Shown here in pieces: positions 8,247 to 17,971 of a DNA stretch of 20,273 nt; position 1 is the stretch's first letter, and each line of letters starts with the position of its first letter. The notes under the pieces are model-generated. The model was not told the origin of the DNA, ran no database searches, and saw nothing but the letters and a program-made list of their open reading frames with translations. The DNA is from Pholiota molesta (Eukaryota > Basidiomycota > Agaricomycetes > Agaricales > Strophariaceae), in contig JACGCK010000490.1 in the NCBI GenBank assembly GCA_014925825.1, positions 1 to 20,273 on the forward strand, in the 5' to 3' direction. Made by a program: the position numbers and the translations under genes.

Positions 8247-10849
8247 TCATGAATCATGCTCATACACGACGCTAGCAGGGCTCCTGAAATACAATTAGCA
8301 CCATCTAAGATCTGCTAAATAACGGGACATACCTTTTCTCGACTCCCTAAAATTCGCGTCAAGTAGACTTCGTCAGCGCAGTGCCCCACAAAAAACTAAA
8401 GCACGATACAACGCACATTCTCCTTCCACGCAATCTGCGCCTTCAGCTCGGTCAGCCCAAACAAGAGGACGATCTCATAGTCAACGCGGAAGTACGTCTT
8501 TCCCTGGCGGCCTTTGCGAGGATTCAGATTGAGATGCGAGAGGTCCGCGGTGATCATGCATAATTTGCTGTAATTCTCTTTTTTTGGCAATCAGATGGGG
8601 TGGCCATTAATCGTTGCACTTTACTTTCACAGAAATGGAAGCGGGAGACGCTCACTCACTGGGGTCCAAATCCACCCACTTCTGTTCGGTGTGCGTGCCG
8701 CGGTAGCACCACACCGGCGACGCCATGCTCTGGAACCCCGTCCTGGACCTCGAAACCTGGTTGAACTGACCCCGGAACTCGGTCATTTCCAATACTTTAG
8801 TGTTCTAACCAGAAGGATCATCAACTCGTTGAAGTAGAAGCAGCGAATCTGAATATCACCGAATCGCGACTAACCTTAGCCAGAATAACGCAGAACGCGC
8901 CCGGTATCCGCGTCTCGCCAGACGGAGACACGAATTTCGTCTCCGCCCTTCTGATGTGCGCCGCATCGTTCGGATCGTAGGGGACGCTGCAGACGGTGCC
9001 GTACGTGAATTTCGCGACGCGCGCGCGGACGAAGTGATCGAGATAGAACGAAACAGCGCCATCGGATACAGCCTTATTCCTGCATCAGAGGAGTTAGCAC
9101 ATATATAAGTAGAGTACATAGAGATTTCCACTGACACATGCTCTTCCGGTCGTACGAGAAGGAGCGTCGGGTCCGTGCGGCGGAGAAAGGCGGTGAGGTC
9201 GTCGAAGAGCCAGTCGTTCGCGGAGAAGCCGCCGACCAGGACGATGTGCTGTTGAAGGAAGAAAGAAAAAATCTTTAGTGCGATGTCCATACTGACGTAA
9301 AGTGATAGAGCATCTAACTATTATTTTCTTGTCGGCGCTGCTTCTTTGCTCTAGGACCGATCGCTTGATGGCGGTAGCGGACGGCTGGAAGAACTCCTTG
9401 ACATCAGAACTATAAAGCAATGGGGTCTATCAGAAAGGGGGTATCGGGAGATCATGGAGATGTACCCATTGAGCTTGAGTTGGCCGTGGAGGATGTTACG
9501 CTCGGGATCCTTGTCGCGCAGATTTCCAAATCTGATGTATTGAGGGTTATCTTCGTCTTTGAAGGCAGCTTTACACCTATTGTTGAAGCACCGGACGATG
9601 TGGTCGAGGTCGTCTATGTATTCTGAATCTTCTAGGTGTTCTAGACAAGCAGCGTATTGAGATGGAGACCCTGCGATGGGATGAAAATACGGACTTTCAA
9701 GAAAGTTTTTAGCGTTAAAGTTGACTAGCAGAGAGCCTGCAAATAAACCTAGAAACATAGGGATTAGATTGGATTAGAGTTCAACGATACAAATAAGCGG
9801 CAAAAATAAGTACAATGCGGAGCAGCGATTTCTTCGAAAGTCATCTCCTCTGTGTGATTCTGCCTGTAGGAACTGATATCGACCGTTCCTCCACCTGCAT
9901 CGACAATCAATATCCCTTCACCTTTCTAAATGAATATGGATGGTTAGCTTTCATTATAAAAAACAACATATGGCATCAGGAATTCCGTACCCTCAAATTT
10001 TCAGCCAAAATACCACTCTGGATCACGAAATGCAGACTCGCTTCGCCCTCGGTGACAAAAGAGATACGACCCCGACTCCCCCGACTCGTCTGTTTGTTAT
10101 CGGGAACAAGGCCGCCTAGGACAGCCGCATCGCGTAGTGCAGCCTGTTCCTTTCCACCCCAGCCATTAGGATGCGACAGCACGAAATCAATATCGTGCTT
10201 GACGGAAGACCAAAGCGACGGGCCATTTGCGTGACTGCTTCGAATGTAACTGGCGGCGCACTCTAGGAGATAGCGGTAGAAATCGGCGAGGACTTCCGTG
10301 ACGGTTTTGTTCAGAGGAAGAGGGGGAGTTGGCCGAATAAAGCCTCCTCTGCGGGATCGATGGCACAGGTGGGACGTAGATGGAGTTTAAACCTGATGAA
10401 GTGGAATAAGTAGAGAAGAGAGGTCAGTTGAGGAAGTTTGACCGACCACTCTGTTTTGATCCATTGCTTCTCCTCGACCTCTTCCTGTATGCCTTCGCGC
10501 GTAGCTTCAGCGCCAATAGCTTGAACGGCACCCGAACAATCGTAGTATATAACAGTGGGTATCTTGGAAGCGCCGCTGGTGCGCTCCTGAGCTGGAAACC
10601 TTGACTTACAATATAAGTTCGAACCCTTACATTGAAAAATTCAATACGCATCCTACCTGGTGACGCCCTTAATTTCTGGCACTTCTCCGGGATTGAGGAT
10701 GCTAGAAAGTAAAAGTATATATCTCAACGTGCATAAAAGCCGTGTGCAAGTACTAACCTATAAGAAATACCGCTATAGGTGGTGCCAACATCGAATGCAA
10801 GGACCAACTTTCGGCGAGAACCTTGATAGGCAGTGCGAGATGGTGACAT
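8247..10849 (-). CDS. HSPA12-like Hsp70-family ATPase, copy B
   Basis: Thirteen exons can be placed: 10758-10849, 10657-10701, 10447-10599, 9991-10392, 9814-9925, 9466-9748, 9319-9409, 9136-9248, 8875-9079, 8660-8804, 8417-8577, 8333-8346 and 8247-8283. Every junction phase fits, and one restored base would give about 617 residues, a normal family length. ATP-binding signatures are present: phosphate-1 AFDVGTTYSGISYS (residues ~18-31), phosphate-2 IVDAGGGTVDISSY, and adenosine motif IVLVGGFSANDWL. Also seen are DFVLSHPNGW, RISFVTEGEASLHF, DDLDHIVRCF and the C-terminal LLFGLTELKAQIAW; the tail reads EKRSPASVVYEHDS. Exon 4 has 402 bases where 403 are needed: frame is lost between FKLHLRP and PPLPLNKTV (about 10316-10392). 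It is cytosolic by type; such proteins lack the classical Hsp70 substrate domain and their fungal role is unknown. It is a tandem paralogue of copy A. Confidence 0.8.
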
Positions 10850-11350
10850 ATTTTCTGTAATCTAAGGAAAGCTTGGTCAGTCGCTGCAGTGGTTAATTAT
10901 TTCGCTAAATCCTTGATGTCTTTAAGATACTGAGATGGGCGCCTAAAGAACCAGATTGCCTCCTGCTTGCCAAGGGGCGCCAGGAGGATAAATCGTAGTC
11001 TGCGTGACCGAACCACAACCGAACCATTATAATTTTTTCACAAGGGCACGAGCGAGGATAAGCATAATTAGGCGCCTAAGAAGAGGATCAAGCCATCGAG
11101 TTCCTTTACTAGCTATATGGTGGACGCAAATTGGAAGTTGATTGGAAGCAGATTGGAAGTAAAGAAGGTAAAAACAGAGCCAACTATTTTTGGGAACGCG
11201 CTGGCTTACATAACGTGACCGTTTTCTCTTCCTCCCGCCAACTGCTGCAATCAAGCTGCTATTTGCCTTCGACTTATACCACTTCGAATTCACCCTAGCG
11301 CCACACAAATACACTTGGATAGCCTAACATACCAAAGGAGGAGTATTTGG
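10850..11350. other. Divergent promoter region between Hsp70-like copy B and REX4
   Basis: No coding frame stands out. The stretch contains two GGCGCCTAA words (about 10936 and 11070) and the triple ATTGGAAG repeat listed separately. It must carry the promoters of copy B (leftward) and REX4 (rightward). Confidence 0.5.
11130..11162. promoter_or_regulatory. Three inverted CCAAT boxes phased at 11 bases
   Basis: ATTGGAAG occurs at 11130, 11141 and 11152, exactly 11 bases apart. The other strand reads CTTCCAAT three times. CCAAT is the recognition core of the Hap/NF-Y complex. The array sits about 280 bases above the ATG of copy B and about 530 bases above the REX4 ATG. Confidence 0.5.
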
Positions 11351-11662
11351 AAAGACGTTCCTTCGAGCAACTGACTCGCTCTGCAAAAGGTGCGTCCAAA
11401 TAGTTCTCCTAACGAACAAAGTTAAACGCAGATAACACAGCAAATCAAACCAGCAAAAAAGGCGACTTCGCACGGGCACCGTGGCCGAGAAGAAGGCAGC
11501 AAAAAACGACGCAAGGTCGACCATCCCCACGGCGAGCCGCAGAACAACCGATTTTCCAGACCATCTATTACCTCAGAGCAGGCGGGAACCCCGTGCGCAG
11601 GCCCTTCCGCGCCATCTGCCACGTTAGCACCTCTATCGAATAGTCACAAAAACGGCGACGAA
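11351..11662 (+). pseudogene. Tandem duplicate of the REX4 5' end (exon 1, intron 1, most of exon 2)
   Basis: This segment repeats 11681-11970 at an offset of 330 bases, falling to 322 after small indels. Exon-1 copy: codons for KDVPSSN, then TGA at 11372-11374 where the true gene has TGG (NWLALKK), then LALQK and a donor at 11390. Intron copy: 11390-11440, with the acceptor AACACAG conserved. Exon-2 copy: 11441-11662, reading [18 protein letters not shown] and [12 protein letters not shown], nearly the same as in the gene. It carries DHPHGEP where the gene has only DGE. The exon-2 copy has no stop and runs in frame (222 bases) straight into the REX4 ATG at 11663. No start codon is visible for the copy itself. 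Apart from the TGA it would encode a second N-terminal basic linker. Confidence 0.85.
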
Positions 11663-13095
11663 ATGTCGTCTTCCAAAGGGAAAAATGTTCCTTCGAGCAA
11701 CTGGCTCGCTCTGAAAAAGGTGCGTCCCAAATAGTTCTCCTGATAAGCAAAGTCTAAGGCAGACAACACAGCAACTCAAACCAGCAAAAAAACCGACTTC
11801 GCACGGGCACCGTGGCCGAGAAGATGGCAGCCAGAAACGACGCAAGGTCGACGGCGAGCAGAAGAACGACCGATTCTCCAGACCCTCTATCACCTCAGAG
11901 CAGGCGGAAACCCCGTCCGCAGGCCCTTCCGCGCCATCTGCCACGATAGCACCCCACAAGAACGGCGAATCCATTGCGGCGCTGCAGCAGATGGTCCTGG
12001 GCCACGTCGAGTACACGCCCCAGCAAGAACTGTGAGTGACATGCGTGCGTCCTCCTGCCTCGAGCATCTGCTTGGGTTCTAACGGGTATTCTTTAGTTCC
12101 GGAAAATATCTGTCTCTTGATTGTGAGATGGTGGGCGTAGGCATCGATGGCGCGGAATCTTCACTCGCGCGCGTCAGTCTGGTCAATTTTACGGCGCCGT
12201 CATCCTGGACGAGTTCGTGCGGCAGAAGGAGCGCGTCGTGGATTACAGGACGCAATGGAGTGGCATCCGCGAATCGGATATGATCAAAGGTGCGTCTCCC
12301 TCTGCCCCCATGCCAGGCGCGTCTAATTCCACTCTAACAGCGCAGAAATTCGAGGACGTCCAGAAACGTGTCGCTGATCTGCTGCAGGACCGGATCCTCG
12401 TCGGGCACGCGGTGCACAACGACCTGAAGGCGCTGCTGCTCTCGCATCCACGGGCCCAGACGCGCGATACCCAGATCTGCGCGTACAAGTTTGGTGTGGT
12501 CAAATCGAAGCGCCCGGCGCTGCGGAACCTCGTGCACCAGGAACTCGGGCTCACTATCCAGTCCGGGGAGCATTCTAGTGTGCGTTTTCGACGCTCGCCC
12601 GAGGAGAAGGCGCTGACATGCTGTTTTTAGATCACGGATGCGCGGGCGACGATGGCTGTGTACAGGCTGCACAAGAAGGAATGGGAAAAGGGAAGCAGAC
12701 CGCTTCCCACTGCGACGTCGACACCTACGAAAACATCGACGAAAAGGAAAGCGATGGGCGAGTCTGACGACTCTGATGCAGACTCTGATTCTGATGGCGA
12801 GCCAACGCCGACGTCCAAACCCGCGCCGCTGCCTCAAGCAAAACAAAAAGCAAAAACGACACCGACGGAGTTCCCAGGCGGCGGCAGGAAAGGCGTCAGC
12901 TACGGGCTCTCGACCGTCGTTCGCACGAAAGCCGGCAAGTCACGGCCTTCAGGCGACGCAGGGGGGCGGAGTGGTGGTAGTGGCAGTGTGGCTGCGAATG
13001 CCAAAACGGAGTGGTGGAAGCAGCTACCAGGCGCGCTCCCAGCTGGTGGGGGTAGCAAAGGTTCTATCCGGGTTGCGGTGCAAGGTTCGAGTTAG
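11663..13095 (+). CDS. REX4: RNA exonuclease 4 (DEDDh 3'-5' exonuclease)
   Basis: REX4 acts in nucleolar pre-rRNA processing in yeast. Exons: 11663-11719, 11772-12031, 12097-12289, 12341-12579 and 12631-13095; introns are 51-65 bases and all phases fit. The predicted product is about 404 residues. N-terminus: [19 protein letters not shown], then a basic linker (QKRRKVD). Exonuclease domain: Exo [10 protein letters not shown] (first catalytic Asp/Glu), Exo [16 protein letters not shown] (Asp), then [10 protein letters not shown], Exo [20 protein letters not shown] (His/Asp). The tail is acidic then basic and has [17 protein letters not shown], typical of fungal REX4. One base is missing in exon 3: the T run at 12187-12190 should be five T for [12 protein letters not shown], and without it the frame ends soon after. 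Loss of an essential-type nuclease this way is unlikely, so a base-call error is favoured. Confidence 0.92.
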
Positions 13096-13219
13096 TGGGT
13101 TGTTGCTGTTGATGCAGTTATGGTGAGTGTTCTGGATTTCTTTAGTTGTGGAACAGGACTGATGACTTCTGCTGCAGGTTCGGGGAGGTTTTTATGTTTT
13201 TTCTTATAGATAATCATAC

Positions 13220-13525
13220 GCACATATCTACTTCGACAAAAACTTGGAAGTGTAAGTACTACTTATTTGAAAGAAGCCGGCTCAGCTGGCTCTGTGTACT
13301 AATGTAGTCTCGACTCCAGAACGTTTGTGACGAATATGGCTCGCAACCGAGTTTTGGAAAGTTGTTAGTCATCGCACTTTAGTCAGTCATTGAGCCGGGT
13401 TTTTTCTACCCATGCAGGCTGGGATCGAGTCTCTTTGGTCTCAGGATGCAGGCAGTGTGGCATTAAACTGGGCGCCGCAGGCCCGCAGCCCGACGCTCAT
13501 TGCCTTAGAAACGTAATTCCTCTGG
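13220..13525 (+). pseudogene. Remnant of a mitochondrial-carrier-like 3' end
   Basis: Blocks here match 17331-17600: CAAAAACTTG-GAAGTG, GGCTCAGCTGGCTCT, TTTGGTCTCAGGAT, GCAGGCAGTGTGGCA and TGCCTTAGAAACGTAATT, separated by deletions and unrelated bases. No long frame survives. It is the upstream end of the duplicated segment that also carries membrane-protein gene C. Confidence 0.6.
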
Positions 13526-13667
13526 CTACTTTACAGAATTTATATTACTCACAAAATGTGAAAGTCGCCTCCTTGGAAAATATGAACCTCTTTAGCCTTC
13601 AACATTCTTCACCACGCCGTCACTCCCACTGTTACCCCGATAGACTAGGATTTACCAGGTTCCATGG

Positions 13668-13675
13668 TATATAAA
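13668..13675 (+). promoter_or_regulatory. TATA box of membrane-protein gene C
   Basis: TATATAAA follows CCATGG, 138 bases above the ATG at 13806. The same CCATGGTATATAAA is conserved in front of gene D, and the 60 bases after it (with CTCATCATTGTGAAC) are also conserved, as expected of a core promoter and 5' leader. Confidence 0.65.
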
Positions 13676-13805
13676 GACGCTCAATGTCCGTTAGACATAT
13701 TCTGTAGTCGCTCATCATTGTGAACTTGACGTTTCAATTCTACCCTCTCGCGAAGCAGCCAGTCCTTACAAGTAGACAGACACTCTGGTCTGGATAACCA
13801 TTTCA

Positions 13806-14973
13806 ATGGTCAATTTTCCAGCGCCTGTGGGAGGCACTCCCTTCCGAATAGACTTCGCCCCCTCGTTGATCTTCGCCGTCCTTTATGCGGCGCTGGTCCC
13901 TCTTATGGTGTTTCGCATGTTGAGTAGGCGATCGCGCAGCATTCTCCTCATTGGAAACTTCGCTTTCTCCGTCGAACGGTCAGTCATCCCTCCATTTTCT
14001 CGGTAAATTCTATTTTGATACATTCGCGTTTTGTCCGTTGTTATAGAGTTATCATTTTCGCTTTACGCGCGGTGCAATCCCGGATGAACGTCGTCGACTG
14101 AGCCCTAGTCTTGCAACGTATATGCAGATAAGCTTCGGCATTGGATTTATTGGCATCGCCAGCGATATCGCTAACCTCGTTCGCTGTCTGCTCGTCAATG
14201 CGACATACGGCCCAAGCACCTACGGACAGTCATCTGCAGCATCATCCAAGGGTGGCCTCATGGACGCGCCGTCGAACGACACTCCCGATCATCCGAGTTG
14301 AGGCAGTGGGTTCGACGCGGATCTGGAATTGTACTGCTTTTATTTTTCGGTGCCATTATTCCCGGGTTCATCGCCAACTGGAACTACAACCAGACGTTCA
14401 ATAACCAGCAGCAGGCAGATACGTCGGCGATACTCAGGCGAGGCGTTAAACAAAGGCATCGTCACATTGCTTAACTTCTAATAAATTCCTGCCATTCAGA
14501 TATGTGAGCACTGCCATAGCGCTTGCGCTCATTGTGGTACTTCTTACCGCGACATTGCTGGGAAAACTTTATCTGCCTCGTATTTGCGATCGTGGTGTGC
14601 TCATAACCTGTGCCATGACCGTTCTAGTTGTAAGTAATTGATTGTGGAGAAATAGCATACCCACACTGACCTTCTCCTCGAGTCCATTATGGCCATATAT
14701 CGTTTGGCTATAATGTGGCGGCGCACCATTTCGCTTGCGGCGTTCAGTCCCCTCGATACTACCAATGCCAAAGCGGCTTTTTATATCTTCCATGTGCTCC
14801 CGGAGTGGCTTGTGACCCTCATCTTATTTGGGGACAACGCTCGAAAGACATACGGCACAGGCTTATTCGGCGATTGGCGTATTCGGGATGAATCCGATGA
14901 ACAGAGGCAGAAGAGGGAGATGAAGGAGGTGGAGAAGGAGAAGAGACACATACCGCCACCACAAGACTGTTAG
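13806..14973 (+). CDS. Predicted seven-helix membrane protein, copy C
   Basis: Exons: 13806-13978, 14047-14437, 14500-14629 and 14683-14973. Begins MVNFPAPVGGTPF, with a short outside N-terminus; then hydrophobic helices beginning at FAPSLIFAVLYAALVPLMVF, a loop with SRRSRS, and further helices, ending in a charged cytosolic tail (DEQRQKREMKEVEKEK). I recognise this as a basidiomycete family often labelled family-C-like GPCR or simply conserved membrane protein; its function is unknown to me. Exon 2 is 391 bases where copy D has 393: GGATGAA against GGAATGAA (about 14080) and AGTTGAGG against AGTTTGAGG (about 14299). Each loss breaks the frame. Intron 2 starts GC (CAG|GCGAGG) where D has GT. 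With the two bases restored it encodes about 328 residues. It is a paralogue of the gene at 17972. Confidence 0.75.
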
Positions 14974-15554
14974 CCGGTAGCTATTTGGTGTTGGGTGAAC
15001 CTATATCTTTCCTTCAAGAGTGAAACTAATTTTGTTTAATCAAAGGCTCTAGATATAAAACAGGATTAATTTTTATAACTTCCATGCTTCTGATTCTCAT
15101 CATTTTCGTTTATCATTGTCGCCTCAAAGTCAAGAAATCAAAGAAACTCTTGCCTGCAAGTTGGAATCTCGGAATATCGCTGATCAATTTCAAGTATCAT
15201 CCAGGCTCAGCGCTCAACGTTCAACGTTCAACGGTCACCAGTGCGAACGTTCCATGGATCTGAGCATAGTAATTTAATTCAATGATTCGTTTCATGGCTG
15301 TTTCATGCTTTCAGAGCGCTTTCTGCCATTCTACGTCGCGTTATGAGCAGTTATAAGTACAAATTATATTTGAATTATATCTAATCTTATCGAGGCGTAA
15401 GCACCGTGCGAACCATTGCACCAGGTTGACGCGATCTCGGTTGTTGAACCCTGTCTTCCAGCATGATGGCCGCATCATTTGGAAATCATATCGCTTCTCC
15501 CTTCCTTCCAGGCTGCAGTTCTCGTGAATTTCCCGTCTGGAAACCTCCCCGAAG
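14974..15554. other. Intergenic/promoter region before the carrier gene
   Basis: No gene is visible. It contains the short TCAACGT tandem repeat listed separately and the leader of the carrier gene. Part of an antisense open frame (15341-15619) is not credible. Confidence 0.5.
15214..15234. repeat. Three tandem copies of a 7-mer (TCAACGT)
   Basis: TCAACGT, TCAACGT and TCAACGG abut exactly. They lie about 320 bases above the carrier ATG, and another GAACGTTC palindrome follows at about 15245. Confidence 0.7.
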
Positions 15555-17081
15555 ATGAAGCAGAATACGCAGGCGACTATCAATGAGCTGATCGCGGGCA
15601 GCGTGGGGGGCGCGCGCAAGTGCTCGTCGGCCAGCCTTTGGACACGATCAAGACTCGTGCGCAGATTGCTCCCAGTTGAGTTGTATCTTGAATTGCTTCA
15701 TTGAAGGCGATACTGATATTGAGAGCAGAAGGCATGTTTGTGAGTTATGCAACGGAGTCGTTGGTTATGATGTTGAGCACATTTGGAGTAGAATGGGCCG
15801 ATGGATATTCTGAAGCAAACATTGAGGAAGGAGGGATTCTTTGCGCTCTATAAAGGTCAATCAATATCTCAAATACATTCCCTTGACACGAACCTCATAA
15901 TATACTCGTAGGCATGGCCAGCCCTCTCATCGGAATTGCCGGCGTAAACTCCCTCCTATTCGCGTCATACGGCATCTCAAACGCATCATCTCGCCCTACC
16001 CCCAACTCTCCCTCAAAGAAATCGCCCTCGCAGGCGCCATGGCCGGCGTCGCCAACGCTTCCTTGCCAGTCCAGGTAGGACCCCTGTATCACTTTCGAAG
16101 AGCGCAGCCTGAAGTCATGTCCTTTGAATCTAGTGAGATGTTCAAGGTACGTATGCAAGGGCAATACGGAGCAGCGACCGACAAGCGGCTTTCTGCAGTC
16201 GTAGCTGAGATGTGGAGGGACTGGGGATTCCGGAAGGGGATAATGAGGGGATACTGGGTAGGTTTTGCAGCTTTCATTTTCCTTCGCATTGGAGCTCACT
16301 GGCTTAGGTGACGGTGGCACGCGAAATTCCGGCCTATGCTGGGTAAGTGACCACGTAATTCTATGGATAGTGTTCTTATTCCGTAGATTCTATGCAGGTT
16401 AATTGTTTGATTATGGCGAAGACGACTGCTGAATGATGCGTAGCTTTCGAGTTTTCTAAACGGCAGTTCAACCAAAAGTATGGCTCGGATATCCGGTTTG
16501 GGCTCTGCTTGCTAGCGGATCAACGGGTGGTGTACGAGTGCTTCCTTTCTTATTTCCTTTTTAATGATATATCTCATCGCAGATCGCGTACTGGCTTCAT
16601 GTTATCCCCTAGGTATGCTTGGAGGTATAAGAGAATATCAAGTTACTAAAAACCCCTGGCTAGACGTGGTCAAATCTCGCATTCAATTACGGCTACCCTC
16701 CGACAGGTACACCTATACAATATATCGCACATGAGCTTAAAACAATCGTGCAAGAAGCTGGGATGTAAGTAGACATTTCCCTTCAATTCACAGGTGACTG
16801 AATAATTATTTAGAACTGGACTATTCCGCGGCCTTTCTCCCTCCCGTAAGATCAATTTATCTCCCCAATACATCCGCTGACGGTTAGACGAATCACGATG
16901 ATATTAGTGCTTCGAAGGTAAGCAGCGAGATGGACTCAGAGCACCACGATCTCATCGTTTTCTCCTGCAGTATACCCGCGCTGCAAGCACATTCGCTGCA
17001 TTTGAGCTTACCCGGCAATATCTTGAAACTGCCACAGGAGTTAAGTTCTCGTTGATCGGATTTGACGCAACGTGGGCCTAG
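15555..17081 (+). CDS. Mitochondrial carrier protein (SLC25 family) with micro-exons
   Basis: Inner-membrane solute carrier. All three signature repeats are visible: QPLDTIKTRAQ (exon 1), SPVEMFKVRMQGQYG (exons 4-5) and PLDVVKSRIQL (exons 9-10), plus EAG-TGLFRGLSP and STFAAFELTRQYLE near the C-terminus. Placed exons: 15555-15674, 15729-15739, 15792-15855, 15912-16074, 16134-16257, 16308-16342, 16387-16397, 16444-16531, 16583-16612, 16664-16764, about 16813-16845, 16908-16917 and 16971-17081. Three of these are 10-11 bases. About nine single bases are missing overall, for example CGGCTACCCTCCG where CGGCCTACCCCTCCG is needed. Each exon length differs from a phase-correct length by the number of losses seen. 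AGSVGGA followed by QVLVGQPLD resembles the YMC1/CAC-like subgroup; the substrate cannot be told from sequence. Confidence 0.82.
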
Positions 17082-17109
17082 TTGGTTGATGACAGTTGGT
17101 CCGACTCTC

Positions 17110-17596
17110 GTCGCAAAGGAAAGTCCGTTCACTCCATGTGACACACGCTTACTTCGGCGCCAAATCTCCTTACATGGTTTCAAGCAGATAACGGTCGTTT
17201 TTGACGGATTATGAGTTACTATTTCTACGCACGGACGGAAATATGTTACAATCGCAACAACCTGATGTTCACCTACGATGTCTGGCAGCGTCTGGTCTCT
17301 GCCTCGGCGGCGTCGGTGGACTTGATGTGATCAAAACACAAAAACTTGAAGTGCATGGAGTTTAATTATACATTAAGACTAAGAACTGACAAACTGTGCC
17401 ACAGAGCAGCGCCATATTACTTATACGAAGCGGTGTCAGAAGCTGGACCAGGGCTCAGCTGGCTCTTTGGTCTCAGGATTCCTCGCTTCGTTCGGTCTAT
17501 TCGTGCAGGCAGTGTGGCAACTGCGCGCCGCAGCCTGGAACTCATGCGCATGCTTGAACCGCTCATCGGCATCCAATTCACTGCCTTAGAAACGTA
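17110..17596 (+). pseudogene. Fragment of a second mitochondrial-carrier-like gene (3' part)
   Basis: Two stretches look like carrier repeats. AASGLCLGGVGG followed by LDVIKTQKLE (about 17279-17350) resembles a Gly-rich helix running into the LDxxK signature without its Pro. Then SEAGPGLSWLFGLRIPRF and VRSIRAGSVAT (about 17430-17525) resemble the EG-LF-GL-PR-R-IPAG segment of a third repeat, ending with TAA at 17595-17597. Frames between them do not join cleanly, and stops lie upstream. It begins right after the complete carrier gene but is not homologous enough by eye to be a simple copy of its end. The 3' part is also found, more decayed, at 13220-13525. Confidence 0.4.
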
Positions 17597-17971
17597 ATTT
17601 CTCTGGCTACTTTACAGGATTATACACGCATTACTCCAAAGTGTTAAAGGATCAGCCTGCTTGGAGCATACTAACCTCTTTAGTTTCAACACCCTTCACG
17701 ACACCGTCACTCGCCGTGCACTGTTACGCCGATACACAAGGATCCACTGACATCCTATGCTATGGATACAATGATTGCGCCGCAGGCCTAGTATGACACT
17801 TTGCAACATGTACATGTTTTGCCAGCCCATGTTCCATGGTATATAAATGCGCCCAGTATCTGTTGGACATATCTGTAGTTGCTCATCATTGTGAACTTGA
17901 CGTTCCAATCCAACCCTCTCACGAAGCAACCATTCTTACGAGAGACTCTCTGGTTTTGATAACCATTTGCA
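17597..17971 (+). promoter_or_regulatory. Promoter and leader of membrane-protein gene D
   Basis: It aligns in blocks with 13515-13805, including AACCTCTTTAG, CACGACACCGTCACT-like sequence and the TATA/leader block. It carries an extra stretch of about 75 bases (about 17750-17825) lacking in front of gene C. Confidence 0.6.
17840..17847 (+). promoter_or_regulatory. TATA box of membrane-protein gene D
   Basis: TATATAAA within CCATGGTATATAAA, 132 bases above the ATG at 17972, conserved with gene C. Confidence 0.65.

Larger units (their letters stand above)
13220..14973 (+). repeat. Segmental duplication, left copy
   Basis: It pairs with 17331-19132 in direct orientation: carrier remnant, TATA promoter, then the complete four-exon gene with introns. 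Exons look very similar; upstream parts are more gapped. The complete carrier gene lies between the two copies. Confidence 0.8.

Noticed and set aside
8241..8590. Small plus-strand open frames around the 3' end of Hsp70-like copy B
   Set aside because: They are shadows of exons 11-13 on the minus strand, whose translation gives the conserved LLFGLTELKAQIAW.
10316..10392. Programmed -1 frameshift in Hsp70-like copy B
   Set aside because: There is no convincing slippery heptamer plus stem, and unrelated genes in the window show the same kind of -1 loss.
11441..11719. Independent small gene upstream of REX4
   Set aside because: It is a copy of REX4 exon 2 running into REX4 exon 1, with no start codon of its own before 11663.
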